64,000 bases of DNA from Ascidiimonas sp046199005 (GTDB lineage: Bacteria > Bacteroidota > Bacteroidia > Flavobacteriales > Flavobacteriaceae): the NCBI GenBank assembly GCA_046199005.1, contig CP176050.1, positions 2,852,001-2,916,000 on the forward strand. The letters run 5' to 3'. The translations under genes and the position numbers were made by a program. Shown one piece after another: positions 58,454 to 64,000 of the stretch (position 1 is the first letter of the stretch; each line of letters begins with the position of its first letter). Below the pieces are notes generated by a model. That model had not been told where the DNA came from and did not search any database. It saw nothing but the letters and a program-made list of their open reading frames with translations.

Positions 58454-60256
58454 ATGGAAACCATAGACAAAGAATTAACAAGAGGAGGCCAGTTTCTGGT
58501 AAAGGAAACCAAGGCCGAAGATGTGTTCACCCCTGAGGACTTTACCGAGGAGCAGCAAATGATGCGTGATTCGGTAAAAGAATTTGTAGACAGAGAGATC
58601 TGGCCTAAGAAAGAGGAATTTGAAAAGAAAAACTATGCGCTTACCGAAGAGATCATGCGTAAGGCAGGAGAACTGGGTCTTCTGGGTGTAGCGGTACCCG
58701 AGGAATACGACGGTCTTGGAATGGGCTTTGTGACCACCATGCTTGTTTGTGATTATATCTCTGGTGCTACCGGATCTGTAGCGACCGCTTTTGGAGCACA
58801 CACAGGAATTGGAACGATGCCAATTACCTTATACGGTACCGAAGAACAAAAGAAAAAATACGTTCCTAAACTGGCTACTGGCGAATGGTTTGGCGCTTAC
58901 TGCCTTACCGAACCGGGGGCAGGATCTGATGCGAACAGTGGTAAAACCAAGGCGGTTTTAAGTGATGACGGTACGCATTATCTGATTAGCGGACAAAAAA
59001 TGTGGATCTCCAATGCAGGATTTGCCAACCTTTTTATTGTATTCGCACGAATTGAAGACGACAAAAATATAACCGGATTCATCGTGGAGAACGATCCGGA
59101 AAACGGTATTACGTTAGGAGAAGAAGAACACAAATTAGGAATTCACTCCTCCTCTACCCGTCAGGTATTCTTTAACGAAACCAAGGTGCCGGTAGAAAAC
59201 ATGCTTTCTGAAAGAGGGAACGGTTTTAAAATTGCCATGAATGCACTTAATGTGGGGCGTATCAAATTAGCTGCTGCTTGTTTAGATGCACAAAGACGTG
59301 TGATCACTGAAGCTATCAAATATGCCAACGAACGGGTACAGTTTAAAACACCTATTGCAAAATTTGGTGCGATCAAGGCGAAGCTTGCCGAAATGGCCAC
59401 TTCTATGTATGTAGGCGAATCGGCTTCTTACCGCGCAGGAAAAGATATTGAAGACCGTATCGCTATTCGCGTGGCAGAAGGTAACACTCACCAGGAAGCA
59501 GAGCTCAAAGGAGTTGAGGAATACGCTATTGAATGTTCTATTTTGAAAGTAGCCGTTTCTGAAGATGCACAGGATTGTACAGATGAAGGGATCCAGATCT
59601 TTGGAGGAATGGGCTTCTCGGCAGATACACCAATGGAATCTGCATGGAGAGACGCGCGTATCTCCAGAATCTATGAAGGAACCAACGAGATCAACCGTAT
59701 GCTAGCGGTAGGAATGCTCATCAAAAAAGGAATGAAAGGACATGTAGATCTTTTAGGCCCTGCTAAAGCGGTAGCCGATGAATTGATAGGAATCCCTTCT
59801 TTCGATACTCCTGATTATTCTGAATTGTTTGCTGAAGAAAAAGAACTGATCGCGAAATTGAAAAAAGCCTTCTTAATGGTAGCCGGTGCCGGTGTTCAAA
59901 AATACGGTCCGCAATTGGAAGAGCATCAGCAATTATTAATGGCAGCTGCTGATATTCTGATCGAGATCTATATGGCAGAATCAGCAATTCTAAGAACAGA
60001 AAAGAATGCTAAAAGATTTGGTGAAGAATCACAGAAGCATCAAATCGCTATGGCAAGGCTTAATTTGTTCAATGCCGTTGAAAAGATAAGCACCAAAGGG
60101 AAAGAAGCGATCGTTTCTTTTGCTGAAGGAGATGAGCAACGCATGATGCTTATGGGGCTTAAGCGATTCACTAAATACACCAATTTGCCTAATGTGGTTA
60201 AATTGAGAAATGAGATCGCAGAAAAGCTTACCGAAGAGAATCAGTATTGCTTCTAA
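58454..60256 (+). CDS. fadE: Acyl-CoA dehydrogenase
   Basis: A 600-residue flavoprotein. The usual three acyl-CoA dehydrogenase domains come first: GELGLLGVAVPEEYDGLG, CLTEPGAGSDANSGKTKA, QKMWISNAGFANL, FGGMGFSADTPMESAWRD and RISRIYEGTNEINRML with catalytic base E408. An extra C-terminal helical domain of about 170 residues, seen in VLCAD-like and B. subtilis FadE proteins, follows. It makes trans-2-enoyl-CoA, passing electrons to electron-transfer flavoprotein. It is the last gene of the operon and is followed by a strong terminator. Confidence 0.94.
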   Translation: METIDKELTRGGQFLVKETKAEDVFTPEDFTEEQQMMRDSVKEFVDREIWPKKEEFEKKNYALTEEIMRKAGELGLLGVAVPEEYDGLGMGFVTTMLVCDYISGATGSVATAFGAHTGIGTMPITLYGTEEQKKKYVPKLATGEWFGAYCLTEPGAGSDANSGKTKAVLSDDGTHYLISGQKMWISNAGFANLFIVFARIEDDKNITGFIVENDPENGITLGEEEHKLGIHSSSTRQVFFNETKVPVENMLSERGNGFKIAMNALNVGRIKLAAACLDAQRRVITEAIKYANERVQFKTPIAKFGAIKAKLAEMATSMYVGESASYRAGKDIEDRIAIRVAEGNTHQEAELKGVEEYAIECSILKVAVSEDAQDCTDEGIQIFGGMGFSADTPMESAWRDARISRIYEGTNEINRMLAVGMLIKKGMKGHVDLLGPAKAVADELIGIPSFDTPDYSELFAEEKELIAKLKKAFLMVAGAGVQKYGPQLEEHQQLLMAAADILIEIYMAESAILRTEKNAKRFGEESQKHQIAMARLNLFNAVEKISTKGKEAIVSFAEGDEQRMMLMGLKRFTKYTNLPNVVKLRNEIAEKLTEENQYCF

Positions 60257-60310
60257 AGTTGTGATCTAAACACGCGCACAAATAATTGTGTATATTTTAT
60301 AACACATAGA

Positions 60311-60338
60311 AACGCCCTGAAAATTCAGGGCGTTTTTT
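60311..60338 (+). terminator. Rho-independent terminator after fadE
   Basis: Eleven-base arms AACGCCCTGAA / TTCAGGGCGTT with a two-base loop, followed by a T-run. Confidence 0.92.
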
Positions 60339-60363
60339 AGTACCTTTAACAAAAATTCAATTC

Positions 60364-61539
60364 ATGAAAAAAGTGATATTTCTTTGGTGCTTTATGTGCG
60401 GTTCGATTCTCTTGAAAGCACAAACCAATACCGAAGTATACCTCTTTGATTACACGCCGGGATTCGGACTTTCCAATCCCGAAAATATTTCGAATAATCC
60501 CGGGGTTTATGACAATCAGCCCTCATTTATAGACGATGAAACCCTGCTCTTCTCTTCTACCAGAAACGGCCAGACCGATATTCGTAAGGTCAACATTCGC
60601 ACTAAAGAAGAACAGTGGCTTACGGTAACCGATGGCAGTGAGTACTCTCCGCTAAAAGTTCCCGGAAAAGAATTGGTCTCTTCCATACGCCTTGATAAAG
60701 ATGGTAGGCAGCTATTGTATGTGTATGATATGGATACAGGCATCTTCAAAGCCTTAAGAGATAGCCTGAAGGTTGGCTACCATGTATGGTACAATAATCA
60801 TACGGTAGTTTCTTTCGTATTAGGTGAAGAATTCTCCTTAGTAGTTTCTGATCTGGAGAAAAAAGACGATATCACCTATCAGCGAAATATTGGTAGATCA
60901 TTACACAAGATACCAGGTACGAACCTCATTAGCTATGTGAGTAAAAACAATGACCCGTGGGAATTGCATTCGTTGGATCCTGAGACTGGAAAGATAGACT
61001 TTATTATCAAAATGCCTTCGGGTGCCGAGGATATGTGCTGGACTCCTTCCGGTGTGGCACTCGTTTCTAAAGGATCACAGATCTATGAATATGACCCTAA
61101 GGTAAGCAACAGCTGGAACTACGGACAGAATCTCGCAGAATTCGGCTTGCGTGGCATCAGCCGTCTGGCCGTGAATCCTTCCGGAAACAAAATAGCTGTG
61201 GTCGTTACCGAGCAGTCACCGGAAGCAGTCGTGCAATTACAACTCGACGCCTACAATAAACGAGATATCTATGCCTTTCTCGATACCTTCGACGACCGTG
61301 CAGAACTGTATGAGTTTCCTAATAAATTCATCAGTAAAGGAAAATATGCGCTGCGAAAACGATATGAAGAGTTATTCAATTCCACACCCGACCTTCATTC
61401 CAATATTAAAAACCGGATCGTTCAGGGGAACACTGTGATCGACCACGAAGAGATCACCAAAAACGGACAGATCGTCTACCTCATTGCCATTTATGAAGTA
61501 GAGAATGGTAAGATCGTAAAAGCCACCTTCAAAAGATAA
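60364..61539 (+). CDS. Exported TolB/PD40-like propeller fused to an NTF2-like domain
   Basis: A 391-residue protein with signal peptide ending ILLKAQ. Residues about 40-290 form a PD40/TolB-type propeller: QPSFIDDETLLFSSTRNGQT, DIRKVNIRTKEEQWLTVTDG, and RLAVNPSGNKIAVVVTEQS. The last 100 residues switch to a SnoaL/NTF2-like domain: VVQLQLDAYNKRDIYAFLDT, then ISKGKYALRKRYEELFNSTP and IYEVENGKIVKATFKR. The fusion is not one I recognise as a named family. It is first in an operon of exported proteins, 11 bp before the M28 peptidase. Confidence 0.75.
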   Translation: MKKVIFLWCFMCGSILLKAQTNTEVYLFDYTPGFGLSNPENISNNPGVYDNQPSFIDDETLLFSSTRNGQTDIRKVNIRTKEEQWLTVTDGSEYSPLKVPGKELVSSIRLDKDGRQLLYVYDMDTGIFKALRDSLKVGYHVWYNNHTVVSFVLGEEFSLVVSDLEKKDDITYQRNIGRSLHKIPGTNLISYVSKNNDPWELHSLDPETGKIDFIIKMPSGAEDMCWTPSGVALVSKGSQIYEYDPKVSNSWNYGQNLAEFGLRGISRLAVNPSGNKIAVVVTEQSPEAVVQLQLDAYNKRDIYAFLDTFDDRAELYEFPNKFISKGKYALRKRYEELFNSTPDLHSNIKNRIVQGNTVIDHEEITKNGQIVYLIAIYEVENGKIVKATFKR

Positions 61540-61550
61540 AATCCACCAAA

Positions 61551-62888
61551 ATGAAAAATATATTTTTAGTCATCACCCTTATTTTCAGTTTGAGCTTTCA
61601 GGCGCAAACCGATCCTCAGCTCTACGATATTATTGAAGCCGTCTCTGCAGATCGTATTGAAAATGACATTCGAACGCTTGCGAACTTTGGTACCCGAAAT
61701 ACCTTTAGCGACACCTTATCAGATACGCGCGGGATCGGCGCTGCCAGAAGATGGATCAAAAGTGAATTCGATAAGATCAGTAAAAATTGTGGCAGTTGCC
61801 TGGAGGTTTTCTATCAAAAAGACTTCGTAAAAAAAGGAGAAGGCCCGCGAATTGTGAAAGACGCTTATATCGTAAATGTGGTTGCCATTCAACGCGGCAC
61901 CAAATACCCGAACCGCTTCATCATCATGAGCGGGGATATAGATAGCCGAAACTCAGATCCGTTAGATTACACCAACGATGCACCCGGAGCAAACGACAAT
62001 GCTTCCGGTATGGCAGGCGCTATTGAAGCCGCCAGGGTCTTATCGAACTATAAATTTGAAAGCAGCATTATTTACGTGGGACTTTCCGGGGAAGAACAAG
62101 GTCTTTTCGGCGGTGCCGGACTGGCTAAATATGCTAAAGAAAAAGGCTGGGATATCATCGGCATCCTTAACAACGATATGATAGGTAATATAGAAGGGGT
62201 AGACGGAGTGATCGACAACCGAACCTTTCGTATTTTCTCTGAGCCTGTTCCCCCTACCGAAACCGAAAGAGAGCGAAGGCTACGCCGCTTTTACGGAGGG
62301 GAAGTTGACGGGATCTCCCGACAGTTAGCACGTTATGTACACAAAACCGTTAAAACCTATATGCCCGAAATGAACCCGATGATGATCTACCGTCTCGATC
62401 GTTTTGGCCGTGGGGGACACCACCGCCCCTTTAACGACCTTGGGTTTGCAGGGATACGTATCATGGAAGCCCATGAAAACTATAACCGACAACATCAGAA
62501 CATACGGGAGGAAAATGGCATCAAATATGGCGATGTGATCGAAGGGGTGAATTTTGACTACGCAAAAAAACTCACCGCCGTGAATGCCATCAATCTGGCA
62601 AGTTTAGCATCGGCACCACCTGCACCCGAAAATGTAGAGATCGGGGGTATCGTAGAAGCTTCCACCAAATTACGCTGGAAAGAACAAGATGATGCTGATA
62701 TCAAAGGCTATAAGATCTACTGGCGTTTGACCACCTCTCCTACCTGGGATAACAGCCGTTTTGTTGGCAAGGTAGATTCCGTAACGCTGGAGGGGATCGT
62801 GATCGATAATTACTATTTCGGGGTCGCTACGGTAGGGAAAGACGGTTATGAAAGTATGGTGGTTTTCCCATCGGGGGTATTTAGATAA
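61551..62888 (+). CDS. M28-family metallopeptidase, exported
   Basis: A 445-residue protein with signal peptide ending SLSFQAQ. The peptidase domain shows the co-catalytic zinc pattern: GDIDSRNSDPLDYTNDAPGA with GANDNASG, the catalytic pair in GLSGEEQGLFG, LNNDMIGN and the late His in RIMEAHENYNRQHQ. The first ligand is Asp where most M28 enzymes have His. A fibronectin III-like domain closes the protein (PAPENVEIGGIVEASTKLRW, IKGYKIYWRLT). It is probably a periplasmic or surface aminopeptidase. Confidence 0.88.
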   Translation: MKNIFLVITLIFSLSFQAQTDPQLYDIIEAVSADRIENDIRTLANFGTRNTFSDTLSDTRGIGAARRWIKSEFDKISKNCGSCLEVFYQKDFVKKGEGPRIVKDAYIVNVVAIQRGTKYPNRFIIMSGDIDSRNSDPLDYTNDAPGANDNASGMAGAIEAARVLSNYKFESSIIYVGLSGEEQGLFGGAGLAKYAKEKGWDIIGILNNDMIGNIEGVDGVIDNRTFRIFSEPVPPTETERERRLRRFYGGEVDGISRQLARYVHKTVKTYMPEMNPMMIYRLDRFGRGGHHRPFNDLGFAGIRIMEAHENYNRQHQNIREENGIKYGDVIEGVNFDYAKKLTAVNAINLASLASAPPAPENVEIGGIVEASTKLRWKEQDDADIKGYKIYWRLTTSPTWDNSRFVGKVDSVTLEGIVIDNYYFGVATVGKDGYESMVVFPSGVFR

Positions 62889-62916
62889 GAAAACTTAAAA
62901 ACAAAACATTTCCAAA

Positions 62917-63714
62917 ATGAAATATACCGTCTTATTCCTTGTTTGTGTACTCCTGCTGCACATTCCGCTGGTAGCACAAGATACGTTCGCAGAAAAACTT
63001 TCGGCATCCCCAAGGCATCATGAATGGGTGACTCTTGAAGACGGCGACCGCGAACTCTATGCCTTTGTGGCGTATCCTGAGATAGCCGAGAAGGCAAAAG
63101 TAGTGATCGTCATTCACGAAAACCGCGGACTCAATAGCTGGGCACGCTTGTTTACCGATCAGTTAGCGGCAAAAGGCTTTATAGCCATCGCTCCAGATCT
63201 GCTATCGAATGTAAACGATTCTATTGCTAAAACCACTGATTTTTCAAACAGTGACGAAGCTCGGTCAGCGATCTACGGGCTGGACTCCGATCGGGTGACC
63301 GCCGATCTTAACCTCGTATTCAACTACGCCAAAACGCTTGAAGCAGCTAATGGTGAAGTATCAGTAGTAGGGTTTTGCTGGGGTGGTTCACAAAGCTTCC
63401 GGTATGCTACCAATAATAGCCAACTGGAAGAAGCCATTGTTTTTTATGGCACCGCTCCCAAAGAGAAAGAAACTCTTTTACAGATCGAGATTCCTGTTTT
63501 CGGGTTTTATGGTGGAAATGATAACCGTGTAAATGCAACCATAGAGCCTACTAAAGAAATACTGGATGCCGCAGAAAAAACTTATACTTATGAGATCTAC
63601 GAAGGCGCCGGGCATGCCTTTATGCGACGTGCCGAAGAGGCGCCTGAAGGTGACCCTAACAAAATAGCATCGGATAAAGCCTGGAAAACATTGGTTTCCA
63701 TCTTAAAAAAATGA
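62917..63714 (+). CDS. Dienelactone hydrolase family protein, exported
   Basis: A 265-residue protein with signal peptide ending IPLVAQ. The hydrolase domain has VIVIHENRGLNSWARLFTDQ, the cysteine nucleophile in GFCWGGSQSF, the acid in YGGNDNRVN and the histidine in GAGHAFMRR, so the Cys-Asp-His triad is complete. It hydrolyses an ester or lactone; the export signal sets it apart from cytoplasmic catechol-pathway enzymes. It overlaps the next gene by 4 bp (ATGA). Confidence 0.9.
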   Translation: MKYTVLFLVCVLLLHIPLVAQDTFAEKLSASPRHHEWVTLEDGDRELYAFVAYPEIAEKAKVVIVIHENRGLNSWARLFTDQLAAKGFIAIAPDLLSNVNDSIAKTTDFSNSDEARSAIYGLDSDRVTADLNLVFNYAKTLEAANGEVSVVGFCWGGSQSFRYATNNSQLEEAIVFYGTAPKEKETLLQIEIPVFGFYGGNDNRVNATIEPTKEILDAAEKTYTYEIYEGAGHAFMRRAEEAPEGDPNKIASDKAWKTLVSILKK

Positions 63715-64000
63715 ACATTTATTTCCCTCAATGGCAAGGTTCCGGGGACGGAATCTCCATTAAAGAAGGTGCAGCAACGATCTTAGACTTTCTTGGTTCA
63801 ACGAACTTCGTCCAGATCCCCCTTGCTGAAACCACAGAAAACAAAGACACGCAGGTAGCGCATCAAGAATCGCTGTACAAACAGCTAACCGACTTCCGCA
63901 AAACGCTTAAAAAAGAAAAACCCACTACCCTACATACAGTGGGCGGTGATTGCGGACTCGAGATTATTCCGGTATCTTATCTTAATAAAAAGCACGACGG
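63711..64000 (+). CDS. Ureohydrolase (arginase/agmatinase) family protein, 5' part
   Basis: The frame runs off the right edge; 96 codons are present. It starts MNIYFPQWQGSGDGISIKEG, an N-terminal pattern of arginase-like proteins, and reaches TLHTVGGDCGLEIIP, where GGDCG stands in the place of the metal-binding GGDHS. It starts inside the dienelactone hydrolase stop (ATGA), so it is cotranslated. No signal peptide is seen. The C-terminal metal motifs lie outside the window, so activity cannot be judged. Confidence 0.75.
   Translation, partial: MNIYFPQWQGSGDGISIKEGAATILDFLGSTNFVQIPLAETTENKDTQVAHQESLYKQLTDFRKTLKKEKPTTLHTVGGDCGLEIIPVSYLNKKHD

Noticed and set aside
1..64000. Insertion sequences, prophage, integrative elements or restriction/defence islands
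   Set aside because: No transposase, integrase, phage or toxin-antitoxin genes and no long flanking repeats were seen. rmuC alone is not evidence of a defence island.

Overview
The window is chromosomal DNA from a member of the Flavobacteriaceae (Bacteroidota), probably a marine or environmental one. The evidence is about a dozen -7 promoter boxes of the Bacteroidota form TAnnTTTG, the near absence of Shine-Dalgarno sequences, proteins with Bacteroidota type IX secretion tails, DUF4252 and DUF4199 proteins, a GlmU-family protein, type B L31, and a 950-residue CarB. Coding density is high. I see no insertion sequence, prophage, CRISPR array, rRNA or tRNA gene.

Layout. 1-7.1 kb: 3' end of methylmalonyl-CoA mutase, then agmatinase with a DJ-1/PfpI protein, a VOC/SRPBCC pair, trmH, a sirtuin, a heme-binding protein, and purB with a HEAT-like gene upstream. 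7.1-9.3 kb: an ECF sigma/anti-sigma operon ending in two DUF4252 proteins. 9.4-12.2 kb: an S41 peptidase lipoprotein and a type IX cargo protein. 12.2-17.5 kb: a corrinoid uptake locus, with btuB behind a cobalamin riboswitch and a divergent btuFCD operon. 17.6-31.9 kb: housekeeping genes (rmuC, thioesterase, carB, rpmH, cls, lytic transglycosylase, mtaB, GlmU-family protein, rpmE). 32.1-37.3 kb: DUF4199 protein, glycosyltransferase, phosphosugar mutase and an MsbA-like exporter. 37.3-39.3 kb: a hairpin-rich intergenic region and a second ECF sigma operon. 39.3-45.9 kb: small lipoprotein, Ycf48-like lipoprotein, rsmB and purL.

45.9-52.4 kb, minus strand, is the most distinctive region. It is a curli (functional amyloid) secretion locus in the order csgA-like, csgB-like, csgE, csgF, csgG, then an unexplained multidomain lipoprotein. 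The large CsgA-like subunit carries four exact-length 86-residue super-repeats, each with seven (an odd number of) curlin strands. CsgE has an extra N-terminal domain that looks like the curli chaperone CsgH/CsgC, and CsgG has an extra C-terminal region that looks like a beta-barrel. The csg promoter, an intercistronic hairpin and a second internal promoter can be proposed from sequence.

52.4-60.3 kb is a fatty-acid beta-oxidation block: an acyl-CoA ligase, then marR-fadN-fadA-fadE. A perfect 26-bp palindrome sits over the marR promoter and is the likely operator. 60.3-64 kb is a tight operon of exported proteins (TolB-like/NTF2 fusion, M28 peptidase, dienelactone hydrolase) followed by a ureohydrolase-family gene cut by the right edge.

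All functions are inferred from reading the protein sequences. No database search was run.
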